Shown in pieces: positions 24,698 through 36,179 of a stretch of 64,000 nucleotides of DNA. The stretch is from contig MNCI01020574.1 in assembly GCA_015680685.1 (NCBI GenBank), positions 1 through 64,000 on the forward strand, read 5' to 3'. The first letter of the stretch is position 1, and every line of letters starts with the position of its first letter. Under the pieces are notes generated by a model that saw only the letters and a list, made by a program, of their open reading frames with translations, was not told the DNA's origin and did no database searches. A program made the translations under genes and the position numbers. The stretch is from Gnetum montanum. Its lineage: Eukaryota; Streptophyta; Gnetopsida; Gnetales; Gnetaceae.

Positions 24698-25026
24698 TGG
24701 TAGTCCTGTAAGCCTTCTATACCCTGATACACATTAGCGTAAACTTGACACCTGTCTGTGGTTGTTTATGTATCATGTAGTGCAGATTGGTCACCTTGAC
24801 AGTTCCTCAGGAACCCTACAGGACATAAAGCCTCTAGTTGCTAGTTGACTTGTCTTTTTTTATGGTAGTCTTGCACACGTTTTGTACCCTATCATGCACT
24901 TGCGTAAATGTGACACCCTTTTGCGGTTGTTTACGCATCATGTGATACAGAATGGTTGTCTCAACGGTTCCTTGGGAGCCCAATAAGACATAAATCCTTC
25001 TTTTTGATTACTTGCCAACTTCTTTG
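24698..25026 (+). repeat. Tandemly duplicated leader segment in T1 (~164 bp x 2)
   Basis: Unit 1 starts ATGGTAGTCC at 24,698 and unit 2 starts ATGGTAGTCT at 24,862. Both contain in order a TACCCT.ATCATGCAC-like phrase, GCGTAAA.TGACACC, GGTTGTTTA.GCATCATGT, GGTTCCT.GGA.CC and AGACATAAA. The corresponding T2 leader (58,380-58,540) has a single unit. The segment lies between the primer-binding site and gag, where packaging signals would be expected. Confidence 0.8.
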
Positions 25027-25130
25027 GCTTTTTCATTCACAAAATTGTTCAGCTTTCTAATTTCTTAGCTTTTTCCATTTGCAAGACTGCCTAGCTTTTT
25101 CCATTTGCAAACCTATCTAGCTTAGTAGCA

Positions 25131-27960
25131 ATGACTTCCGAAACTACCGCTACTAACACTTTCAATGTTGAGGTTCCCATCATAGTTCAAGGCATCACTG
25201 GTGCCGAACAACCACTGAACTCAATGCTGGAAACACATCGATCCCTTAGGATCCAAAATCGTGGATCTCAGGGCTTGGCCCAGAAACATGAGCTCTATAA
25301 CTTCCTCTATGCAAAGGCTTAGGTAAACCTTCCTTTGGATGTACATGAATTCAAGGGCAAACATAGCTTCGAGTTCGCTTACTGCGATGAAAAGGAGTTT
25401 GTTTCCACTCCCTGCATTTTCATACCTTTGACATAGGCAAACCAAAGGCTTCTAGAACAGCTAATCCAGTTGGCTAGGCTTAGGGTAGCAACAAGACACA
25501 ACGTCCAACTAGGATGAAACCTTTCAGAAAGGACAGGAGGAACTCGATTCCCAATCCAACAAGGGAGGTCAAACCAACTTCGTTCTTGTCCCTTCTAGCT
25601 AGTCCTTCTGAGTCGACCCATTGTCTATCACTGCTCCCTTTGTCATCATGCCTACACTACCGCAACCATGTCACATTCCTGGCATATCAATGCCCTTATT
25701 CCCCTATTTCATTTGCAGTGACTATGCCACCACAAACTATTCATCAACATATTCCTATAGCGCATCACACACCAATCATGGCTACGCTGCCGCATGTTCA
25801 TAATGTACCTGCTTCATAGTCGTACGCAACTTCCATTTCAATTCCTACACTCACATCTGTTCCACCCACTATGGTGGGCCCAGGCCTGTCCGCATGGTGG
25901 ACCCCATTTGCCTCTTCGCCTATTCCACAACCATCACAAATGTCTCATTATGTTTGCCCTCAGACCTACCATATCCCACAAATGGTACAACCTAACACGG
26001 GGCTATGGTCTATTCCACCGACGACACAAGCGTTCTATATAGTGGCTCAAACCGTGGTTGCTGCTCCAACAACACCACCTACCATGCGGTGGACAATGCA
26101 AGTGGCACCCTTGACGAGGGCCATCCCAATGGTACCACCAATGGGTCAAGCCACCACCCCCTCCATTCCACAGATGGGGGCTACCTTGACAATTCCCCAA
26201 CTATCTACACCATTGCAAGGTTTGGATCAAGCATTCCAGCTTATCCAAACCTTCATTGAGGAAATAAAATGCCTCAAAGCTATTGGATCTGATGCAGTAC
26301 AGGTCATGGACTTTTACCAAGATGACCACATCAGCCCTGCAATCCCTGCTTTGATGTTACCCCCAGGGATGTTGCTCCCACACTTCACAAAATATGATGG
26401 GGAGGGAGATCCCAACGCGCACCTTATTACCTTTAGATTTGAATCCCATCTATTGCAACAATGGCTGCACATGATTAGTCATGTCTTCGCTATGTTGCTA
26501 GCTGGGAAAGCCCTGGATTGGTACCACGTGCTACCACGCTTGTCCATTTCAACTATAGAAGATCTTCTAACCTAGTTCATGATGTGCTTCAAGAACAACT
26601 TGAAGGTAAAAACCACATTGGACCAGTTGATGAGCGTAAAGCAGGAGTCTCTAGAACTAGTCTAGAAATTCATCCAGTGCTAGAGCAAAACTCTTAATGA
26701 AATTTTCGAGCCCATTGCGAAGGTGCACTTTCTGGTCATCTTTTAGGGTGTAGTGAGTAACGTTATCAAGTCTAAACTATACTACCTTGCCCCTCGCACT
26801 CTTAGTCAAGCCTTCATTCAGACCAAGAGTATACAAGATGCAGCTGAGGCGAGTAAAGGCCTGGCCTACATCACTTACAAAAACACCTTCACGAAGAAGG
26901 ATAAGGGTAAGGCCCCAACAACCATAGTGGCCACTGTGGCAACTGAGGCCAAGCCCAGACCTAGCAACAACGGTAACAAGAACAACAAGAAACTAGTCGT
27001 ACCCATAGCTAACCCCAAGCCCAAGCAAGACAATGTGCTACAACCTCCAGTACCTACACCTAAGACATCTACACAACCCAAGCCAAACTTTGAGCGCAAA
27101 GATCACTTAAGGTACACCCCACTGCCTCTCAAACCTTTAGAACTACTGAAGCAGCTATTGGCAACAGGACACATTCAATATAAGTAGATGTCGGAAGATG
27201 GAATCAAGAGACATCAACACTACTACGAGCTCCTTAGGAACCCCTCTTTAGCCTTGCCCAATGAGCCCCCAATTCGTAAGGATTTCAGGTTGGAAAATTT
27301 TTGTGACTATCACCAACAGTGTGGTTACAACACGGATTACTGTATGGTGTTGTAGGATGACATCCAAAGATTGATCGACTAGGAAAAATTGGTGTTGGAT
27401 GAAAGCAACCTAGTACTCCCTGAAAATCAATCTATGCATGTCTACATAGACCTCGTCAATTCCAATAATGCTAATTACATCATTAACACCATCAACATCA
27501 ACAGTGATCCTAGGCCACCCCAGCAGCCATTCATGGTCTATGTGCCTCAGCATAGTGCACCAGCACCACAAGTAGCTAATCAAAGCCCAAAATATCCATT
27601 CATCTTGAGAGTCCCTCCACAAGCATCCATCTCTATGCCACTTGTTAGTGAAACCACGCTACTTCACTTGTTAACGTTGTTAGCTCCATTCATCATTAGG
27701 GGACTAGCTCCTTTAATAGCCCCCACCCCACATAAGACAGTTGAACAACCTTGTCATCCTAAAAAATGGGAAGTACACTTTGTAGGCAAGACGTCGAGAG
27801 GAGGTACCACCCCTGGTACTTCCAAGCCTGCGTTTCCACCCCCTGCATTTGTACCTTCATCATCGAAGAAAAACGTTGCTATAACAATGTCACCCTACCA
27901 AAAAGGGCTTGAACCTAGATCCAAAGTTGCCCCTCCTTGAGAAATTTGTCTTCTAGGATG
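25131..27960 (+). pseudogene. T1 gag polyprotein
   Basis: The start at 25,131 (MTSETTATNTFNVEVP) is homologous to the T2 start (MIPATTVIPTLNLEVP). A Pro/His/Ser/Thr-rich linker follows to about 26,150. The capsid core lies at 26,200-26,590: GLDQAFQLIQTFIEEIK, FTKYDGEGDPNAHLITF, GKALDWYHVLP. A basic, Lys/Asn/Pro-rich segment (26,880-27,100) precedes a zinc-binding-like FCDYHQQCGYNTDYCMVL at about 27,300-27,353, the Cys-His pattern at the C end of Tat gag proteins. In-frame stops, mostly TAG, occur at about 25,320, 26,573, 27,187 and 27,352. It would form the virus-like particle and bind RNA. Confidence 0.85.
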
Positions 27961-28019
27961 AATTGAAGAGGAGGAAAATGTTAAACAAGGGGTGAGCAAG
28001 ACCTCTTGGATGCCCTCAC

Positions 28020-28905
28020 TCAGGTCAAGCAAGCTGTAAAATAGAAAAACACTACACTGAGCTTGTATGACTTAATCATAACGTCTGTCCTACACCGCGA
28101 CACTCTGATCTGCATGTTGATAGTGATTCCGGTCAACGAAGACATGCCAACGGAAGAGGAAGTAATCCACTCGATCATGCTTCCCTCTGCACATGCAGAG
28201 CCTGAGCCATCCCAATTGACTTTCAGTGATGACACCATTAGGGAAGATCCCAAAAGGGATCAAGTGACGAAAACACCTCTTTTCATCATAATTCGGGTCA
28301 TCCAACACTAGATCCGAAGGGTACACGTTGATGATAAGGCTCCCATGAACATCATCCCCTTCCCTATTGTGGACAAGTTGGGCTAGGTCGACCAGATCAA
28401 ACCCACAACAATGTCATGTCTAAGGTTATTCAAAGGGGCATGCATCTTGGTGAAAGGCACAGTCCACATAGACTTCATGGCAGCGGACCAGTTCCCCACA
28501 AACGCAACATTCATTATAGTTGAAAAAATGCCAGGGTTTAACTCGATCTTGGGGAGATCATGGTTAGTACAACTTAGGGTTGTCTCCTCACCTATACACT
28601 AGGAAATCCACCTACCATACATAGGTAGGGAGGTGGTGATCCATGGTGATGAAGTAGCAGCACAAGCAATTGGTAACGTAGACATGGAGCAGGGCTCAAA
28701 GGTCATAACCTTTGAGAATGAAGTGCCTCCTCATGCACACATTAACCATCCAACAGAAGAATTGGCTTAGCAAGCTGATCTCCAAAACGAAAGTGCATGG
28801 GTTGAGTTTCCATTCCAAGTGAGGGACAATGATGTGAATGAGGGCACTCGCGAAAGACCTCAGCCTTATGTTTCAATCAACCCACGATGGATCAAGAAGT
28901 AGCTA
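28020..28905 (+). pseudogene. T1 protease region
   Basis: The pattern at about 28,314-28,382 is IRRVHVDDKAPMNIIPF, where a retroviral-type protease would have V.VD(S/T)G.S.N..P; the active-site triad is DDK, so it is inactive. FIIVEKMPGFNSILGRSWL (28,510-28,570) is the second-half motif, with the LGR.WL signature of plant gypsy proteases. The tail EVVIHGDEVAAQAIGNVDME is shared with T2. Near 28,870-28,903 the frame ends VSINPRWIKK then TAG, before array A1. It is a separate reading block after gag, broken by stops. Confidence 0.8.
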
Positions 28906-28997
28906 CGTGTAGCATAGCAACCCCACTACTTCCTTCCCAATTGCCATCCCTTGTACATTCATCGCTTTCTTCTTTGTTAACATATCACCCCTTTTGG

Positions 28998-29270
28998 CAT
29001 GCTACTCTATGGCCTGAAATAGCCTAAAACTATGCTACGCTATGGCCCGAAATGGCCTAAAACTAGCAATAGCCCGAAACGGCTTAAAACTAGCTATGGC
29101 CCGAAATGGCCTAAAACTAGCATAAGTTACCAGTTAGTTTTTGTTCAATTTTTTAACGTATCATCTCTTTTTGCATACTATGCTATGGCTGAAACGGCCT
29201 AAAACTATGCTACAGAATGGCCCAAAATAGCCTAAAACTAGCAATGGCCCGAAACGGCCTAAAACTAGCA
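28998..29270 (+). repeat. Array A1: GGCC-hairpin + TAAAACTAGCA motif (T1, between PR and antisense gene)
   Basis: Seven units of the form GGCCCGAAACGGCC followed by TAAAACTAGCA. Examples lie at about 29,010, 29,053, 29,070 (shortened), 29,097, 29,186, 29,218 and 29,247. Each has a four-base self-complementary GGCC pair around a 5-6 base loop, with some units losing one arm. The array lies at the convergent 3' ends of the protease frame and the antisense gene. Confidence 0.8.
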
Positions 29271-29481
29271 CATGAAAGCATGAAAACTTCACATAATGCA
29301 CAAGTTAGCGCAGAATCAATTTCTCTTCCAAAATTATCTTTTTATTCAAAATTTTTTCCTTTTGTACAATGTTTACAAAACTTTTACAGAATTTCAAAAC
29401 TTCAAAATTTCAAAAAAAAATCTCATGTGATCATGGATTGTCTCTGTTTGCATCGTCTTCAACATTTTTCCCTACATCGTT

Positions 29482-32400
29482 TCATTTCGCATTGCCTTCT
29501 CCTGCATTGTCCTTTACCGGTTCTTCATTTCCTCCCTCTACGGGCCCTGCACCCTCATCTGGAGCTTGCATCGTAGGAGTGAAGCAGTCAGCTAGGGAAA
29601 CAAACACAAACTACAATAGAGCATAAGCATCAATACAGTAAAGTGACTAACCTAAGAAGGGCCTACGTCCATCTCAAAGGGTATCCACTCTAAACTGAGC
29701 TTGAGGTCCATCGAATGCCTATTTCTTGGTTCAGCATCTGCAGCAGCTCTCTCCCTTTTGACAATTGTCCATCTTGGTGGTTCCAAGGAAAAGGAGAGAG
29801 TTGTGGTCTCTCCGGTGGGTGTCACTTTACAGCTTATACATGTGTTTTTGGTTTTTCTAGGACTGCCCCCATTTGTAAACTTTGGCACTGAAATCTTTCA
29901 AATCTTGACACTTTTGGGCTAGCAAGTCCATCTGCATCCATTGTTCGATTATCTCACGAGTCGCTTCAATGTTCTAACGTGCGACAGTCCAAAATCTGGC
30001 ATAGTCTATCACAACTGTGTGCCAATCCTCATTATTAGTGTCATGGACTATGAGAACTCATTCCTTAACCTAAGATCCTCTACCTCGGTGACCATGTCGG
30101 CCTCTCTTTGTTCAACTCTTTAGACTCGTTTCCACAGGTCCTCGTTGACGTGCTTATACTCCCACAAGGATCATGCTGAGTGCAAAACACATTTGCAAGC
30201 CTTATCATATGCACGACGAGATACCTTGGTCACTTCAGGTGGGAATGTAGGCACTACAGTGAATTTCATAAGTCATGCTAGGTCCCATTTGAGCCGAGAG
30301 GCTACCATAACACAAAGAGTGTAGCAATCGCGTTAGCATAGCAAGATCAATGAACTCAAGAAATTCTAGCATAACAACATAAGAGCACCTAACACTACTA
30401 CTTACCTATGTTAGGGTCCACTTACTAAAGGCATTTGATCATGTCATCAACGATTCCCTGCACGAACGTAAACTTGTTAGGGATCTCGACCCATGATTCT
30501 GCACGAATTGAAAGGGGTCCTGTAGCATCAATAGTAGTGCCTGTTACATAACTAAGCATATCAAAAATGGCAAAAATAGCCTATGACAAGGTAGACATAT
30601 TTCCAAACTCACTAGCATCTGATTGCAGTCTCCCTTCTTGCTGATGCAAAATGGTGACGATAGCCTTGGCAAAAGGCCCTGCCGAGTATACACAAGCCCC
30701 TTCCTCATGCATTGGTGCCTTTCCTTTTAGGAGATCAGTATTGTTGTTATTGAAGGGAGGTTCCTCTTTGTTGGTAGGAGGATTCTTCCTAATGACAAGA
30801 GCCCCTACCTTAGTGATAGGAGCTCTTGACCAGGACCCTTTCCTCCAAGATTGGGGCCTCCGTGTCTTTATTTGTCACCCCCGTCTTAGGGGACGACACT
30901 TCTTCATTTCCTTCTTCTTCTTCTTCTATTTCCTCTGTCAGTAAAGAAACATGTTTGTATTAGTCCAAAACAAGTTAGCTTAAAGTAGGTGCTATGCTAT
31001 GCTACACCGCCTAGCGTGGCATAGCGTAGTGAACAATAACAAAGTAAGCATTAGACAAAAGCGTTTACCAATGGGGGGTTGCATCCTCTACAGCTTAACT
31101 CGTAATCTTCACCTCTCCACTTCCTCCATGCGAAGGGTTTCCTTAGTTGGGGGAGGCCTCTTCCATTGCAACTCCTTGGGCACAGTCTCAACTCCATGAC
31201 ACACTACTGGCTATAGCAGGGGGCATCTCTCCTATGTTTTCTTGGCCATGAACATTGCGAGCCACCTGATTCCTAGTCGTTACAGACAATGACTCCCCTA
31301 TTATTTTTGGGGGATCTTGGGCTTGTGTGGTCCTGAGGATCTAACGAATCCACGGTTTGGAAATCTGGTTGCCATTTTGCATGACCCAGGCTCCATTCTC
31401 TTGAACCACCAAAAACTCCATGAAGTGCTTTAGATAGCCTATGTAGAAGGCATAATGTATGTTGGAATGGGACTTTGACTTCTGAAAAAGTTCCAAAATT
31501 TTTTCCTGCAAGCCTTTACATTCAAAGCTAGCCTAGCTGTAATGGGCCCCCTCTTCTATGACCTCCCACATTATCCTGGCCTGCTCAATCCCCAGGACTT
31601 TTCCTTGGGTAAGCAGCTAGGGGACTGCGCGAGCACGGAAGATAAGGTAGATCTCCTTGGCTGATCTATCTTTAAGCTTCTTCATAGGAAGCCCTTTTCG
31701 CTCCTTACCAATCCACAACCACTCCTGAATATCCTTCTTCTAAAAGATTAGCTCCTTCTTGCCCTTTGACCCTATGAGGAAACTATCGGCAGGGACACCG
31801 AACAAGTCCGCAAATAGCTGGTCATTGATTTCAATGATCACCCGCACACCTCATATGTGCATGCGGAAGCGGTTCACCTTTTCAGAAAAGGAGTTGACCA
31901 AGGAGAGCATCTTGGTGGCAGGAACGCTCAAATTTAGGTCCATGAATAGATCCATCAGCCCAGCCTTTTGGATGTTTTGGACCAAGGAGTCCAAGGTCGC
32001 ATAGTCTATCCAGCGTTATCTCGCTTCTACTTCACCGTATTTGAAGTAGATGTTTGCCCCCTGTGTCTCAGTGGTTACCACCATCACCTCCTAGGGCTTC
32101 TTCATCCCTACAAAAATTTTTGCAAAATTTTTTAGCATAAAAACGTAGAAAATACAAAGATTGCAAAGACACTTAAGCATGTAACACTTACTTTTTGACC
32201 TACCAGGCTTGTACGGTAACAGGAACGGCAGAAGTTCAACCAGAACTTGTTCAACCATGACCAGTTTGAAGGGTTCTATCCACTCCTCATCCATCCAACT
32301 CTTCCCCTTGCACTGATCATAGGGAATAGAGTATAGGTCTGGGTAGGTGTGATATTCATCCCCCATTGACCAATCACACCTGCCCACAGGTTCTTAGCAG

Positions 32401-33679
32401 AGGAGAACTCCTGTAGGGCTATCTACACTATAGCCAATAGACATGTTCAGTCATAAACCCCATCCTTGTTGATGAAGAACCTGGTAGCAAACACATACTA
32501 TTAGCATTTGGCTAATATGGACAGTGTCACACAACACAATAGAGCAAGGCTGCAAAACCCCCCACCCCCAGCATAGTAGATAGTTCCCTGAGGGTTCTGG
32601 AAGCACATCGCCATGAAACGTGCAAGGAATAGTATGTTGTAATGGTGGTAGCAGTTGTATTTAGGCATTTCCCAGATCTAGGATAAATGGTTTAACCCTG
32701 TTGGGCATTGACTGGATCCTTCTCCTTGCTTGCTCATGATTGCCTCGTCAGTCAGAAACCTCAAAATGCCCTGACTTGCCCCAGGAAATATGGCTTTTGT
32801 TATGTTGGTCATCTCTTCCTCCTCCAGGGATGAACAAACGATCACACTGAAGTGGTCAAGGAGGAATTTTTAGAAGTCTTATGCCCCTTTCCTGAACAAG
32901 ACCCCCTGCTCTCCCATACATATCTACGGAGGAGGAGCATTGGCCACATGTTTGCTCAGATGACACAGGACCCCTCTAATTTCTAAAATAATTAGGATTG
33001 GCCTTAGCCCCATCCTGCTCAACACAACCAACAAGTGTTAGCATCATGTATAAGTGTAATGCGCACACAACATAGCGATACCTAGTGATTCATACATATA
33101 GCCTAGCATAACCCTCTTTCTGCACATAGCGTAGCAAGAACATGAGAGTGGCAGCGTAGCAAAAAACATCCTAGCGTAGCAACAAAGCAATTAACCCTAA
33201 CAGGGTGATTAACAATACACTTAATAAAACACGTGTCACACTTTCACATCATGCATGGCCCAACCTTCCTGAAGGTCCTACGTCATGTCATTCAAAGGTC
33301 AAGTAACTTAAACTACCCAAACCCCCATAGTTATGACAACCATGGTGGTGGCGGTTTAAGAGACCTTGCATGCAACGATGGCATAGCACTCATGCATCCG
33401 CCGTAGCTGAAACGGAAATAGCAGCGATGCAAAGGCCAAAACAACGCAATGATAGAAAACGCAAATAACTAAGACTAGGATGCAAAAGGAAAGCAAAGAA
33501 CAATAGAAGAAAAACACGATAACAGAATCACGAAAGAACAAAGGGAACATAGCAACCTACCGGGTCAATGGTGTGCCCTTCCATGCCGCAACGTGCGCAT
33601 GCGTCTCATGCCCTAGGGTTTGCTTCACCTCCTTGATCTTTGCAAGCACCAAATTCGTGTGTTCCTTCTTTGGATCCAT
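29482..33679 (-). pseudogene. T1 antisense accessory gene, spliced, unknown function
   Basis: Deduced exons on the minus strand: E1 33,679-33,561 (ATG; MDPKKEHTNLVLAKIKEVKQ), E2 33,014-32,566, E3 32,480-32,204, E4 32,107-31,069, E5 30,934-30,613, E6 30,540-30,406, E7 30,301 to about 29,655, E8 29,591-29,482 (TGA). Donors and acceptors follow GT..AG, except that E2/intron 2 passes through a slipped G run. E4 contains FADLFGVPADSFLIG and HYAFYIGYLKHFMEFLVVQE; E5 is acidic; E7 is rich in charged residues (coiled-coil-like LLAQKCQDLKDFSAKVYKW). E8 phase is uncertain. E1-E6 and the start of E7 match the gene in T2. I recognise no family. Stops are present in this copy. Confidence 0.75.
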
Positions 33680-33830
33680 CGTCCTGCTTGCAAATTTTTC
33701 CTCATCACTATGCAGAAAATTGCCTTGCTCGCTACTAGCATAATCGCTTTACACTCCGAAATCACCTTGTGCTCCGAATATGGGCTCTGTGCTCTTACAG
33801 TGAGAAAGGTAAGCTTACTAGGGTTTAATC

Positions 33831-33841
33831 CCTATTTATGG
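33831..33841 (-). promoter_or_regulatory. TATA box of the T1 antisense gene
   Basis: CCATAAATAGG on the minus strand, about 155 bases upstream of the ATG at 33,679. T2 has CTATAAATAGG about 130 bases upstream of its equivalent ATG. The spacing allows a 5' leader of roughly 100-130 bases. Confidence 0.6.
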
Positions 33842-34009
33842 TAATGGTGAAAAGGGAAAGTTGTCGCTCTCTCTCCGTTTAATGCAAAGTGTGCCATACA
33901 ACATAGCATGCTCGCCACGACATCATAGCACTGTTGGCATTAAAACCTTGACAGGCTTCAAGGTAACAGTTTACTTTTTTAAAAAATAAAAAATATACAT
34001 TTTCGATTA

Positions 34010-34340
34010 TCATGGTCTGGAAAGACCTTAAACTAGCAATCGTAGCATAGTTATGCTTTTATGGGTCCAAAAAGACCTTAAACTAGCATTTTTTTGGCAT
34101 AACGTTCCAATCTCGTTAATAGTCCAAGAAGACCTTAAACTAGGAAACCCCAGTGTAGTTGCAACTTTCGCAGTCCAAAAAGACCTTAAACTAGCATGTT
34201 TTGATTTTACACATTCATAGTCTATAATGACACTAAACTAGCAGCATCACATTTTTACATTGATAGTTTTACATTTCCTATTTTAGCAGCTTTGCATCTC
34301 CATGCCATAACAATCTGCCATGACTTTAAACTGGAAAAAT
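34010..34340 (+). repeat. Array A2: GGTC..GACC hairpin + TTAAACTAGCA (T1, between antisense promoter and pol)
   Basis: About six units. The clearest are GGTCTGGAAAGACC and GGTCCAAAAAGACC, each followed by TTAAACTAGCA (near 34,014 and 34,070); later units are weaker (AGTCCAAGAAGACC, AGTCCAAAAAGACC, AGTCTATAATGAC, CTGCCATGACTTTAAACTGG). Spacing is 45-60 bases. The array sits between the divergent starts of the antisense gene and pol. Confidence 0.8.
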
Positions 34341-34439
34341 TTTAATCTCTACATCATACATTTCATCATTGCTTTGCAAGTTCTCATTATACACGATTGC
34401 TACCAATAGGTGCCTCTTAACTAGGCTTTCGTCTCATTT

Positions 34440-36000
34440 TGACAGGTTATCCAGAAAATGGAAATCCATCATGATCTCTCCACACCTTTAGCCCTAGTAG
34501 GTCTACACGGAAAGCTCACAAGACAATTGAACCCAGACCTAATCGACTAGGGGTCAACCACAGCTAGCACCATAGCATCTTTAGAAGCATCCCCAGACTG
34601 GCCCAAGCATCTAGTCCAAACTCTAGATTTGGAGGCCAGGGATGTAACTGAGGATCCTCTCATCAAGACGGTTGTGACGACATCCAAGGGGGAGGTAAAA
34701 ATGTTAAAGCTAGCTCCCTCCTAGACACACAGATGCGCAAAAACATAGCCAAAATTCTGCAAGACAACATCAAAGTCTTCATGTCATCATATAGTGACAT
34801 GCCAGGTTTAGACCCACAGCTGATACAACACAACATTGTCCTAGAGCCATGCATGTAGGCAGTCAAGCAGAAGGCTTGTAAAGTTAAACCAAAAATTGCA
34901 CTAGCCGTAAGGCATGAAATCATCAAGCTATACCAAGCTAGTTTCATCCACGCAGTTGATTATTCAGAATGGGTATCCAACATCGTCATGGTTTCTAAGA
35001 AAATAGGAGGAATATGAATCTATATAGACTTTTGGGATCTGAACAAGGTGACGATTAAAGATGATTTTCCACTTCCAAGCATCGATCAACTCATCGACAC
35101 TACAGCTGGTCATGCTCTGTTATCCTTCATGGATGGCTTCTCTAGTTACAACCAAATTTGCATAAACCTTGAGCATCAGCTAACGAAAATCTTCATGACC
35201 CCATGGGGGACCTTCTGTTACACCATGATGCCTTTCAGGCTCAAGAACACTGGATCAACCTACCAATAAGCCATGACCTACATCTTCAGCGATTACATCC
35301 TAGAAACACTAAATGACTACGTTGACAATATAGCAGTCAAGTCCAAGGAGGCTGCTAATCACCCACGCGATCTAGGAGTAGTCCTCAAGTGTTTTCAAAT
35401 GCATGATTTATGCCTTAATCCTAAGAAGTGTGTCTTCGGTGTGAAAACTAGATGCTTGTTAGGATTCGTGGTATCGGAGGCTAGAATATGGATGTACCCT
35501 GACAAATTCAAGGCCATCATCAACCTGGCACCTCCTACAAACCTCAAAGAGCTACGTGGGTTGCAAGGTAGGGTAGATTTCATTCAAAGGTTTATAGCAA
35601 AGTTGACTGATAAGTTACACCCCATGAAACATCTTCTAAAGGAAGGGGTTAACTTTAAGTGGACAACCCAATGTCAACAAGCCTTCGACGACTTGAAGGA
35701 AGAGCTCTCACACCTTCCAACTATGCATCCGCCACAAAGGGATAAGCGTTTCTTCATATACCTTACCATCTATGACACATCTATTGCAACACTTCTATGT
35801 CAGAAACAGAATAATAGATCTGAGATACCAATGTACTATCTAAGTCATGGACTAATAGTGCATGAGGTGAAATACAACGAAGTGGAGAGGAATTTCCTTG
35901 CCTTACTGTTTACGTTAAAAAAGTGGAAGCACTACCTATTTTGTAGTACAATTAATCATTTGGAAAAGCAACATACTCCAAGATATCACCAATAACCTGT
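34440..36000 (+). pseudogene. T1 reverse transcriptase and gypsy RNase H
   Basis: The pol N-terminal lead-in (34,440-34,780) is shared with T2. RT: VDYSEWVSNIVMVSKK near 34,957, IKDDFPLPSIDQLIDT (35,054), HALLSFMDGFSSYNQI (35,112), MTPWGTFCYTMMPF (35,196). The catalytic box at 35,318-35,329 is YVDN, not YVDD, so one metal-binding Asp is lost. The RT-RH connection includes FIQRFIAKLTDKLHPMKHLL. gRNase H is recognisable by FFIYLTIYDTSIATLL and EVKYNEVERNFLALLFTLKK (to about 35,940). Frames are interrupted by several stops. It would synthesise the element's cDNA. Confidence 0.88.
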
Positions 36001-36179
36001 ATGAAAGAAGTAGGATAGCCCGATGAAAGGAAATAACCATGGAGTTGAACTTAAACTATGTAAGCCAATCATCGACTAAGGGTCAAGCCATAGCAACGCA
36101 ACTTACGGCCTCACCCATCAACGACCATGCAACCATAGACCCCGAATTCCCAGACAAGCATGTTGGCATTATCAACATC

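Noticed and set aside
25997-26260. Overlapping ORFs on both strands in the gag linker
   Set aside because: Shadows of the Pro/Thr-rich gag frame; the homologous T2 frame is the one at GLDQ and upstream.
28998-29270. CRISPR-like array
   Set aside because: Units are adjacent or irregularly spaced with no unique spacers of constant length, and the setting is a plant retrotransposon.
29217-29576. Open frame of 119 codons on the plus strand
   Set aside because: It runs through array A1 and the 3' end of the antisense gene on the opposite strand; its sequence is repeat-derived.
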